Assembly (NCBI GenBank): GCA_011503125.2
Contig: WWBZ02000022.1
Span: 4,526,001 to 4,590,000, forward strand
Source of the DNA: Botryosphaeria dothidea
Lineage: Eukaryota; Ascomycota; Dothideomycetes; Botryosphaeriales; Botryosphaeriaceae
Length of the DNA stretch: 64,000 bases
Direction of reading: 5' to 3'
Below the pieces are notes generated by a model. That model saw only the letters and a list, made by a program, of their open reading frames with translations. It had not been told where the DNA came from and ran no database searches. The position numbers and the translations under genes were made by a program. Shown here one piece after another: positions 55,006 to 64,000 of the stretch (positions within the stretch are counted from its first letter, which is position 1; each line of letters opens with the position of its first letter).

Positions 55006-58000
55006 ATGTCTGGACGAGGTGCAACGAGCCGAAAGGCCATCAAGAAAAACATCGAGAAAACCGAGAAGAAAAAGGATGCGAAGGATTTTGCGGATGAATT
55101 GACCAGACCTCCTTCAGAATCCGGCTGGAATCTACCTATCCGTGGAACATCATCGAACCGACGAGGATCCTTTACCGCCGCCAGTGTCAGCACTCACAGC
55201 TCCGACAGGTCAAAGGGAAGCGACAAGATCAGAGCTGCTACTCCTGGTTTGTTTGGCTCAGATCCAAAGGATCCAAAAAAGTATGCTGTAAAAGGAAAAG
55301 AGACGGCTGCCCCGAGAGGCCGCGGCGGCGGTGTTCCGCTAAAGACCGCTCAATCTACCACTGAGACATATCACTCAAACGAAAGCTATGAATCTGATCC
55401 AAAGTCTCCAAGAGGCGCAACGCCACAGCTGTCTGCAAGGGAGAAAGGCTGGGCCAACATGAAGCTCTGGCCCGGAAATGCCCAGCCAACCTCAAGATGG
55501 AGAGGGTTTGAGCACGTGAGTGAAGTCTTATTCTATCCATGAACAGCAAAGCCTGACTCTCCCAGGACACCGACATGTATATGCCCTCTGGTGATTGCTT
55601 GGTGTATTTCAGCGAAGAACATGAAAGCCACCATGCACCACGCCCAATGTTGCGTGTGCACGTTGAAAAGTTGCAAGATGCACGCTCATCTTTCCTCAGC
55701 AACTTGGTCACTTACGGCGAAATCGAGCAGGAGGACTACTCTCCGCCTCCTAGTGTCGCCGGCTCCGCCAGCTCACCTCCCGCCTATCCACTCACCTCTT
55801 CCAATCTAGGCTATCTTGATGAGAATACTGTGTCACTCACAAGAGATCCCTCAGATCGTGGTATGATGTCACCCACCCGACAAATGGCCCCTCAATCAGT
55901 GCGGTCGTCCGAGAGCACCTACGGCATGAATCATCTGCTTCGGAATCCCCGTCTTTCAGCTTTTCCAACACCACCTCGTTCTCGAACTCAAAGTGACGTG
56001 GCATCTTCAGCAGATTTGAGCAACCAAGAGGCCGAAGTGACGCACGAGATCTGGTTCCCGGCACCGTCCTACATCAAAACGCCTCACGCACAACGCCGCC
56101 ACCATGTCGCAACCAGAAACTTCCTCGCCCTTTTGTACAACAAGCCCATCGTTGGAGCAGACCTATACGAGATGCTCTCGGAGCTTCAAATGGTCATGGA
56201 CATCATGTATGAGCTAAACGAGCCGAACCGACGTCCGAATACCGCTGCCATAATTGTCGACTATATTGTTGGGAGGCGTCTGGACGACGTAAGGGGCAGC
56301 TTGAGCAATGCGCTCGGTCTGCTCGCGTGGAGCGAGAAACTCGACGTCGGCTGGGATCAGGGATACCTGGAGTCGTTCGTCCACGTTGTAGGGATGCTGA
56401 CTCGAGGCTCGTTCGACCGCCCGGAGTTTAAGAGACTCTCACCCGTAACACGGCACAACCTTGAGAAAGCCTACAATGGGATGCAGATCAAGATACTAAA
56501 CGCGGAAGAAAAGCTCAGCACTTTCGCTTTCCCTGAACTATGGCATCTACCCAATGTCGTTGCAAACAGCCCTGCATTCAGAGCTTCGGAATTCTTCCGA
56601 GACTGGCTCAAGCGATACTTTGCTCGGTCATTCGGGCAATGGCCACCGAAAGCAAACCAGCACGGGCACTGGGTTACGAGAGAGTTGGTTCACAAGCTCC
56701 AGGGCGATTTTGGCGCAATTTACGATGTGCTAATCAACCGCGACATCATCTGGACCGACAATGAGGCGCGGCACACACGGAAGTGGGAGATGGTCAGCAA
56801 GACGGCCGTGACGGACATATTCTCGCCGGATTTACCAGGCATGCCTATAACAGACATGCTAATTAGCTTCGACAACCAGCACGGCTACCTGCACATCCCC
56901 CACCCCTACCCGCTCCTCCCCCGTCGCGTCTCCTCCCTCACTGCTGCCCCGGCTAAGAAGAAGAATATTTTTGGCATCGGCAAAAAGGACAAGACGGCAT
57001 CACCGCGGGACCCTTCGGAGCACATGAAGATTTCGCTGGCTTTCGGCGACGCCACAAACATTAACAAATTGGGCATGATGCTGGAAGGTAAGCTTTCTCC
57101 CGTCCCCTTTCCCCTTTTCCCCGAAGCCCGACATCTTGGCACCGAACCTTAATTCTCTCTGCCCCTACTCCCCCCTGCACTCACCTATAGCCATCCAATA
57201 TCTATGTGACGAAAGTGACACATGAGAGCTGATTCTTTATCTCACAACGAAACAGCCAACGACCTCCGCGACGAATTCCTCGAATACGAAAAGAACGTCG
57301 CCGCCGACTTACGCGATGTCCCGGCCGCGGACGCGCGTCTCGGGCGCTGGCTGCTGCTGTACGGCATCCTGCAGGTGCTGTCGACGCTGTCGGTCGACAC
57401 CGAGGGCATCAAGCACAAGGCCGACGTGCCGTACTTCCTCTCGCCCTCGCTCGAGAACTGCCCGCCCTGGCCGCCCGTCCGCAGCCTGACGGGCACGCGC
57501 CGCGCCCCCTCGGCCGTCGCCGTGCGCGAGGCCACCCAGCGCCAGAGCCACTGCTGGCTGGCGCCGCTGCGCTGGGAGGGCGGCGGCGAGGCCGCGGCCG
57601 TCGAGCTCAACGCCGGCGGCGAGGTGCCGCTCGTGCTGACGAGCAACCCCCACGCCGCGGAGCACAACGAAGGCATGCTGGCCCCGGCGCCGCCGCGCTC
57701 CGAGAGCCGCATCTCGGAGCTCGACGGCCGCCTGCTGAACGAGCGCGACCGCAAGGTGCGCATGCACCAGTTCGAGCAGAAGCTGCTCGCGCAGCGCCGC
57801 GAGTTCGAGGAGTACGAGGCCCGGTACGGCGGCCTGCGCGGTGTCGACGACAGGCCGCCGACCGCGACGGGCGACCGCAGGCGCGCGTCCGAGAAGGAGT
57901 ACTACAACGTCGGCGGGGACGGGGCGCCGCTGCCTCAGTCGAGGGGCAGGGATCGGAAGGAGAGCTTCTCCCGGCCGGACGTCCCGCTGCGCAGCCCACT

Positions 58001-58130
58001 GAGGAGTCCGCCCGGTAGTAGGTTGGGCAGGGAGAAGGATATGCCGAGGCGTCTGATGGAGTATTTTGTGGATGAGGACGATGTGGAGGGCGAGAGGGAG
58101 GGCGAGGTCTTGCCTGGGTATGCGAGGTGA
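55006..58130 (+). CDS. Large conserved-looking fungal protein of unknown function
   Basis: Three exons: 55006-55515, 55566-57087, 57256-58130; 968 residues. I do not firmly recognise the family; it may correspond to a fungal domain of unknown function (DUF8004 comes to mind, unverified). The N-terminal 140 residues are basic and disordered (KKNIEKTEKKKDAKDF). Residues about 150-225 form a folded start (MKLWPGN, DTDMYMPSGDCLVYFSEE). After a Ser/Pro-rich spacer a long helical, globular region follows (EIWFPAPSYIKTPHAQRRHH, LYNKPIVGADLYEMLSELQ, LESFVHVVGML), extending to about residue 800. The last 170 residues contain a coiled coil (RKVMHQ-type region with QKLLAQRREFEEYEARY) and an acidic tail. 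There is no membrane segment or signal. All three exons join in frame, which supports the model. Confidence 0.78.
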
Positions 58131-58343
58131 GGAGGTTGGGCGGAGAGACTGTTTTTGTTTGTATTAGGTAGCTATGATATCTGTGCTGGGAGAGGGTGCG
58201 AGGGGTGGGAGATATGGACGTTTTTTCACGGCCGCGGATTTCTTGATTAGGTATCGCATATGGAGATGCTGGGCATGGTCCAGGCTTGGCCAGGCATAAA
58301 ACTATTGTTTTGGAACATAAACCATCCAGCCAACGCCTCCTCT

Positions 58344-58525
58344 CATCGGTGCATTGCACCACGTACAGATTCCGCTATCTACGACAGAGTGGCTTACTTC
58401 TCAACCTAAAACCCTCCCACCGCACAGTGGGTCCAGTTTCTGACTTGATGACCAGATCTTCGATCCTTGACTGTCTCGGGGGTCTTGCCCTTTTGAATTT
58501 CGAGCATTTTCCTTTTTGGAATGTG
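58344..58525 (+). repeat. Diverged direct repeat, copy 1
   Basis: Shares blocks such as GCATTGCAC, TCTACGACAG, CCTAAAAC and CAGTTTCTGAC, in the same order and spacing, with 59176-59370. Many substitutions and some small indels separate the two. Confidence 0.65.
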
Positions 58526-59175
58526 CGCGCGTGTTCCCCCCCCCCCAGCCTACTCACTTCAAATCTTCTACCTGTACCGCTTCTCTTCGAAGACGGCAGA
58601 AACATGCACCAGATCCTTCACTCCACGGCAGTCCCAGGCTGCTGCAACGTCTTCTGAACGGAAAAGTTGAGTCGCAAGAAGACGCCGGCTGACGGTGGGC
58701 GGTCTGCGGCGCTGGTGAGTGAAGCCCGGAGGGGCACTCTCCCTCGTTGCCTCTGCCTGGGCCTGGATAGTAGAAACGGATAGCCCATGTGCCATTTCGG
58801 AGGGTGTCGTACAAAGTGTGATGTCGGTTGTTCGTATGGCGGAGGTCATGGCGCGACTGGGAAGCTGCGGCTCCTGGAACACTTCACAGTTGTGGGAGGC
58901 AGCGCTAGGTGACGGCTTGTAAAAAGCGTGTTCTCAAGCCTTCAGAGGGTCGAGTCTCTGGCCGTGACTATGATTTCCACATGGGACGGACTGTGCGAGT
59001 GTGCGCGCGGCGGAGCTGTCTATCACCGACGGACCGCGAGTCCGCGCGCGGATGACGACCTCGAAGATCAACGAGAGCCACAAGCGTAAGGACGTGCCTC
59101 TAGAAAGAGATTCATCTGTGGGCGTCCGTATCGATTATGATGGGGTATGTGATGTAATGCGCGAGAGGCCTACTT

Positions 59176-59370
59176 ATCAGCATTGCACAGCGCTGGTCCC
59201 CTGTCTACGACAGTGGCGTATCTCTTGACCTAAAACGTTTCCATTGCACGACGGGATCAGTTTCTGACGAACAGTACGCGGTTGTATTCTCTTGAAAAGG
59301 CCGGATGATAGGCGGCTACTTGGGTTTTTTGCTCCTTGTAATTTTGTCCACTTTCCCTTTTGGGTTGTGC
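59176..59370 (+). repeat. Diverged direct repeat, copy 2
   Basis: Partner of 58344-58525. Its right end lies 25 bases before fold-back copy B. Confidence 0.65.
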
Positions 59371-59395
59371 TCAGATGCAAGGTTGGACTGCTGTT

Positions 59396-59480
59396 ATGGG
59401 GAGTGGAAGCATTTGTCCGGATGGCTTCGTCACGGAGAATGCATTACACTTGCGTCCGGACGAATACTTCCACTCCCCAC
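59396..59480. repeat. Fold-back (MITE-like) element, copy B
   Basis: An 85-base inverted repeat. The 26-base arms (59396-59421 and the complement of 59455-59480) match at 23 of 26 positions. The left arm starts ATGGGGAGTGGAAGC and the right arm ends CTTCCACTCCCCA. It lies 98 bases beyond the beta-glucosidase stop. Confidence 0.88.
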
Positions 59481-59578
59481 GACTTTGCAGCTCAAGAAGG
59501 TCACCATGAAAAAGGGTTTCATAAACCAAAGAGCGTACTTTTTGCCATCTATATTCATCTCCCCATCCCCCCTCCTTT

Positions 59579-62144
59579 CTAAATCGTCAAAGTCCCCTCA
59601 AGCCGCAGATCCCTGGAGCTCGCCGCAACCGCAACGCCGAACTCGCCGGTGGGCAGGACCCACTGCTGCTGCTCCACGTTCCAGTAGCTCGCATCCTTCT
59701 TCCTCAGCACGAACTCGACCGCGCCGCTCTCGCCGGCCTCCAGGCTGATCTTCTCGAATCCACGCAGCTGCCGCGGCGGAGCGTCGATGCCCACCGGCAG
59801 AGAAAGATACAGCTGCGCAACCTCCGCACCGGCCACCTCTCCAGAGTTGGCAATCGTAGCGGCGACGGTAGCAATCGGCGCGTACAAGTCCGCCGCGCCG
59901 GAGCTGTTGCTCGCCGTCTTCGTGACGGCGATATCCGAGTACGTGAAGTTGGTGTACGCTGCGTATCAAGACGTCAGTACCTCGCCATCTCAAGCCCGCA
60001 AAAAAAAAAAAAAAAAGGGGGGGGGGGGGTAAACCCCGAGGAAATGACTTACACAGCCCGAACCCAAACTCAAACCGCGGCTCGATGCCCGCCTTATCGA
60101 AGTGCCTGTAATCGACATACAAGCCCTCCTCAAACCCATCATTGACGTCCGGCCCCACCAGCGCGGTCCCGTAGTCCGCGGCCGCCTTGGCGATCGTGTA
60201 CGGCATCTTCCCGCTCGGGCTGACATCGCCGTACAGCACGTCCGCCAGCGCGTTGCCCTGCTCCTGGCCGCCCAAGCCCGCCCAGACGAGCGCGACGACG
60301 TTGTCGTGCGCGAGAATGCTCTCGAGGATGACGGGCCCGACGGCGGCCTGCGCGACGGCCGCCACCAGCCCGTTGCCGTCGTGCCACGGGTCGAGCGTCT
60401 GCCGGTCGCCCATGTTGTTCTCGACGGTCAGGTACTCCTCGCCGCTGTTGGACGTGATGAAGACGACGGCGGTGGCGGCGGCGGCGGCGGCGCTGGCGCC
60501 CGCGGCTTGGTCGTCGGTGGTCGAGGCGATGATGGTGGTGCCGGCGGCCTCGGCGCGCGCGCGGATGGCGTCGATGGGGGCGACGAGGTACTGGAGCTTG
60601 CGTCAGCGGCCTGGGATTGGAGGGAGAAGGGGGTGATGGTGGACTTACGAGGAACTCGTTGGCGCCGGAGCCCCAGCCCACGGCGAGCGTGCCGTTGGTG
60701 CAGGCGCGGTCGCTGCAGGCGTTGGGGCCGGCCGGGTTCACCCGCGCGTCGTCGCCGATGATGGCGAGGCTCGCGGGCGCCTTGATGGGGAGCGTGGCGT
60801 TCTCGTTCTTGAGCAGGACGATGCCGTCGCGCGCGACCGCCCGCGCGATGTCGTTGTGCTGCGTCTGCGGAGCGGCGTAGCCGCCCTTGTCGCCGTCGAC
60901 CCACGAGTTGAACTGCACCTCGGGGAAGGCGGCGTCATCCTGGCCGACGGCGTACCAGGCGGCGAGAATGCGGAGAGTCATGTCATCGAGTCGCTCCTGA
61001 GGGACGTCGCCGGCCTCGACAGCGGCGGTCAGGTTGGCTCCCCAGAAGAGGCTCTCAGGGGTCTTGTTGTAGTCAGTGCCGGGCATGGACATGTCGAGAC
61101 CAGCGATGGCGCTCTCCACGGTGGTGTGGTGCGCTCCCCAGTCGGTCATGACGAAACCCTTGTAGTCCAGCTCATCCTTCAGGAGGCCGTTCAGGATCTT
61201 GTCGTTTTCGCAAGCCCAAGTGCCGTTCAATTTGTTCTTTCATCTCCGTCAGCTCTCTCAAATATTCTTGAGCTTAATGGAACGGAAAGCTCACGTAGGA
61301 ACACATGAACGAAGTAACTCCAGCGTTCACTGCATCAGCAAACGGCCACAGATACAGCTCATGCATCGTCCGGTCGTCACTGTTGGCCGAAATAGTCGTC
61401 CGGTTGAGCTCTTGCTCATTGAGAATGTAGTGCTTCGCGCAGGCTTGCACACCACCTTCCTGCATGCCGACAATCGTCTCAAACATGGAGATTCCAGACA
61501 GATACGGATCCGGCGAGAAGCCTTCCCAGTTTCTTCCGGCCTCGGGGATCTTTTCGAAAGGTTAGCACAGCTTCTCAAAAAAAAAAAAAAGTCTTCAAAG
61601 CATGGACTGCTCCTCTGCAGCTTGTCAAAAAAAAAAAATCAACCCACCTTCCCCAGCGCCCCCGAAACCGGGCCCAGCTGCACATTCACGCCCAACCCCT
61701 TCGCTTCCTTGCCCAGCGCCAGCCCGCGCTGGTAGATGAGCTCGCGGTCCCACGTCGCGGCGGCCTGGATGCCGGCGGGAAAGGCGCTGACGTTGGCCGC
61801 GTACCGCACGCCCAGCGGGCCGTCCTGCAGGCACAGCGACGGGTAGCCGATCCGGGGCACGGCGTACGTGTTGCCGACGCAGGGGCCGTTGCCCCAGCCG
61901 ACGCCGGTGACGATGTCGACCTTCTCGGTCTGGTTGAGCTGGGCGAGGGCCGAGGTGGCCTTGGTGTAGGCGGCGGTCCAGTCGACGGTGGGCGTGTGGG
62001 TTGCTGGTTGTGGACGTGTCAGATGATCTGTTTCGGACTCTTTTCTCTGGTATTTTCTCGGAGGAAGAACTATTTACTTTGGGCGTTGCTGAGCGTGATG
62101 GTGCCGGCGGCGACGGCCGCGGCGACGGCTAGTTGGCCTCTCAT
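59579..62144 (-). CDS. Secreted beta-glucosidase, glycoside hydrolase family 3
   Basis: Six exons on the minus strand: 62078-62144, 61648-62003, 61295-61549, 60649-61236, 60053-60596, 59579-59958; 729 residues. The signal peptide [21 protein letters not shown] is followed by the GH3 N-terminal barrel. Visible marks are [24 protein letters not shown], the [12 protein letters not shown] segment restored by splicing, and [12 protein letters not shown], in which Asp258 is the catalytic nucleophile. The C-terminal sandwich has [30 protein letters not shown] and [21 protein letters not shown], again restored by splicing, leads to the fibronectin III-like end ([19 protein letters not shown]). It hydrolyses cellobiose and other beta-glucosides outside the cell. 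Three introns carry long homopolymers. The gene has a TATA box 94 bases upstream and a fold-back copy on each side. Confidence 0.94.
60000..60029 (+). repeat. A17-G13 compound homopolymer in GH3 intron 5
   Basis: Seventeen A then thirteen G on the plus strand, so the transcript has C13U17 in mid-intron, ahead of the acceptor at 59959. Confidence 0.85.
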
Positions 62145-62237
62145 CTTGGCTTCTTAAAGGAAGGGGAAGCGCAATAGGGAAAAAGAGAGCGGACTTTTGC
62201 GTGAGGCATCACCAGAGAGCTGTTCAAAGCGGGCTCC

Positions 62238-62243
62238 TTTATA
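62238..62243 (-). promoter_or_regulatory. TATA box of the beta-glucosidase gene
   Basis: TATAAA on the minus strand, 94 bases before the ATG at 62144. Confidence 0.55.
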
Positions 62244-63204
62244 CGGAGCTACGTGCGGCTCAATGCGGATCAAAGTATATTCTCTTCAGGCAGCATGGAG
62301 CAAGGGTGTAGTTGCTCCGTACTGAATGCAGACGAGGTGGAGCCGGTGAAGTCATTGCCGAATGACTGCGGGGTAGACTTGATTGTTGTGGGTCAGTACT
62401 TTTGCGATTCAAGGAGATGAGCACAGGAAACAAAAGTGTGGGCAGAGGTCCTTGAAGAGACGCCAAGCAAAGGGGGTGAAATCAGGACCTTCAAGCGGCC
62501 TGGGCAGGCACACGTCGCGTCGCGGCTATTGGTGGATGAATGACTCGGAACGGTCAGCCTTGGTCCGGTGTCACGCAGTCGCTCGACCGGGGTAGAGGAG
62601 AAACGAGGAACGCGCATCCCTGATTAGCCGGGAGGGCCGGCTGTGAACATCTAATTTCTTGACTTGATGTTAAGGCGTCGTTTCTCGGAAACTCAGACGG
62701 CATCTTTCCAGGAAAGGAAATGGAGAGAAAAGTACCGACCGGCTCATGCACTACTGGCTTATAAAGGCCACCGCGCTGACGATTGGGGATACCCTGAGGT
62801 CACATCTGTCCCGAGTAAGAACATGCCGTGCCCTTTGTAGAATTATCAGCTCCATAATCCCAGAAATACCAGCAAACCGGGACTTATACCGCGTAGAACC
62901 CTCTCAATATGCAGTCAACAAAAGGCGCAGTTGAAGCATTCACCCCAATGGAAACATGCCTCGAAGATTTTCAAAATCGTTGCTGTCACTTTCGTCATCT
63001 CAATTGTTCAAGAGCCCTTTGGCATAGCTTGATGGCGAAAGAGGTTTCAAAAGGGCTTTGAATTCCTTTGTGTTTGCGGTATTCGGACATAGCAAAGGGC
63101 GTTCGGGGTAGATATGACAGCTTCGTTATTTGGATGGTTGACGTTGACGATTCAGTGGGAACCGTAGAGGGGGATTTTGATGCCAAAATCACTTCAACTT
63201 GACC

Positions 63205-63299
63205 TTGCCATGGGGAGTCGAAGCATTCGTCCGGATGTAAGTGTTCAAACAAGATGAATGCATTTGCATCCGAACAAATGCTTCAGCTCCCTACGGCAA
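63205..63299. repeat. Fold-back (MITE-like) element, copy C
   Basis: A 95-base inverted repeat. The 33-base arms (63205-63237 and the complement of 63267-63299) match at 27 of 33 positions; all six differences are transitions. It is the most diverged of the three copies. Confidence 0.85.
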
Positions 63300-63581
63300 A
63301 GGTATGTCGGAATACGTTCATAATCGGCGTTTTCGGGGTGCCGGCCTCCTAAGCCGACTGCAATGTCAATCGTTCTCACAGAAATACGCACGGAATCGGA
63401 GGAGACAAAGGCCTTACTCGTATTGAGAAAGCGAGTGTCATTTACATCATCTACATCTGATTGAGTCGGCCACATTTCCGGGCCATTTGATGAATCAATA
63501 GCCAGACTTTTCGTCGGGTCTCCACGGTTGAATCCTGCACACCGAGAGCCCCTCGGTCCGTCATAGCCCCTTGCTCTTCCT

Positions 63582-64000
63582 TCAGATGGAAGCCTTGAGG
63601 ACCTTGAACGCATCGCCGCGGGTACCGAGGAAGCGCTCCTCGGCGGTCTTCCAGTTGATGACAGTCCAGATGTTCTGAACGTAGGCAGCCTTGCCATTGA
63701 GGTACTGCAGGCGAGAAGAACCACAGCGTCAGCAATCATTGCGCAGCGGGCGTTCAGGGCGCCACTCGAACTCACCTGCAGGTAGTACGCATGCTCCCAC
63801 ATATCAACGCCAAAGATCGGGACCTCGCCGGGGCCAACGACCGGGTCCTGGTCCTTGCTGCCAGCAAACATCAGCCACGAACCCCCACAACCGGAGAGAT
63901 CGACAAGAAGAAAACTCACGTCGTAACAATCGCCAACCTGCCCGCCTTGCCCGCGCCCGCATCGTCCACCTTGACCAACCAGCCCCACCCGCTCCCCTGA
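63582..64000 (-). CDS. Mn/Fe superoxide dismutase, C-terminal part (5' end outside window)
   Basis: Three exon pieces on the minus strand: 63920-64000 (continues past the edge), 63776-63857, 63582-63704. The frame gives SGWGWLVKVDD, then KDQDPV, VPIFGVDMWEHAYYLQ and YLNGKAAYVQNIWTVINWK, ending in KVLKASI. VDMWEHAYYLQY carries the Asp and His that complete the metal site of Mn/Fe superoxide dismutases, which convert superoxide to hydrogen peroxide and oxygen. The N-terminus is missing, so a mitochondrial targeting peptide cannot be assessed; a cytosolic Mn-SOD form is equally possible. Confidence 0.93.

Larger units (their letters stand above)
58131..59578. other. Intergenic with duplicated segment and fold-back copy B
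   Basis: 1.45 kb between two convergent genes. It holds two diverged direct-repeat copies (58344-58525, 59176-59370) and fold-back copy B (59396-59480). No gene seen. Confidence 0.6.
62145..63581. other. Intergenic with TATA box and fold-back copy C
   Basis: 1.4 kb between the beta-glucosidase promoter and the superoxide dismutase 3' end. Only the TATA element and fold-back copy C are recognised. Confidence 0.55.

Noticed and set aside
1..64000. Secondary-metabolite gene cluster
   Set aside because: An oxygenase, two MFS permeases and a dehydrogenase are present but scattered, with no polyketide synthase, peptide synthetase, terpene synthase or cluster regulator.
1..64000. CRISPR array, prokaryotic operons or phage genes
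   Set aside because: Introns and gene content are eukaryotic; no regularly spaced direct repeats.

Overview
The window is nuclear DNA of a filamentous ascomycete (Pezizomycotina). Genes carry several short GT-AG introns of about 45-110 bases, intergenic spacers are 0.3-2.5 kb, and the gene set is typically fungal: a Ste6-type ABC exporter, an Nce102/MARVEL-type protein, caleosin, a bacteriorhodopsin-like opsin, a GH3 beta-glucosidase and a CorA-like membrane protein. The opsin resembles the Leptosphaeria proton-pump type, and RNase H-like relics of this kind are, from memory, common in Dothideomycetes. Placement in Dothideomycetes is therefore an inference, not a demonstrated result. I rebuilt 24 protein-coding genes (two cut by the window ends; exon sums are divisible by three for the complete ones) and three broken genes.

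Layout. 0-14 kb holds housekeeping and transport genes: the C-terminus of an NPF-rich endocytic adaptor, a PBDC1-type eEF1A chaperone, a 1527-residue Ste6-like ABC exporter, the oligosaccharyltransferase subunit Swp1, a 2-oxoglutarate/Fe(II) oxygenase and an ACS-family (pantothenate-type) MFS permease. 14-17.8 kb is a relic zone with two decayed RNase H-like genes flanking a short fold-back repeat. 17.8-32 kb carries DNA polymerase kappa (with a GC-AG intron), a disordered FFxA-motif protein, a DUF2264 protein, a sugar/quinate-type MFS transporter, a short-chain dehydrogenase and a small RPEL-repeat protein. 33-43 kb is gene-poor: a small secreted six-cysteine protein, a proton-pump-type opsin and an unrecognised 234-residue protein separated by spacers of 2-2.5 kb. 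42.6-58 kb carries a ZIP zinc transporter, a maleylacetate reductase, a CorA-like two-TM protein, a metallo-beta-lactamase-fold pseudogene, a caleosin, a MARVEL protein and a 968-residue unrecognised protein. 58-64 kb carries a secreted GH3 beta-glucosidase bracketed by two more copies of the fold-back repeat, and the C-terminal part of a Mn/Fe superoxide dismutase.

The genes do not form an obvious operon-like or secondary-metabolite cluster; they are ordinary neighbours. The most unusual signal is a family of three 85-95-base imperfect hairpins (15059-15145, 59396-59480, 63205-63299), apparently a very small MITE-like or fold-back element. Other points worth attention are an upstream ORF whose stop overlaps the maleylacetate reductase start (TAATG), the GC-AG intron, a 17-base microexon, a (GCG)12 tract inside an intron, and a decayed metallo-beta-lactamase gene. 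All similarity statements come from recognising motifs by eye; no database search was run.
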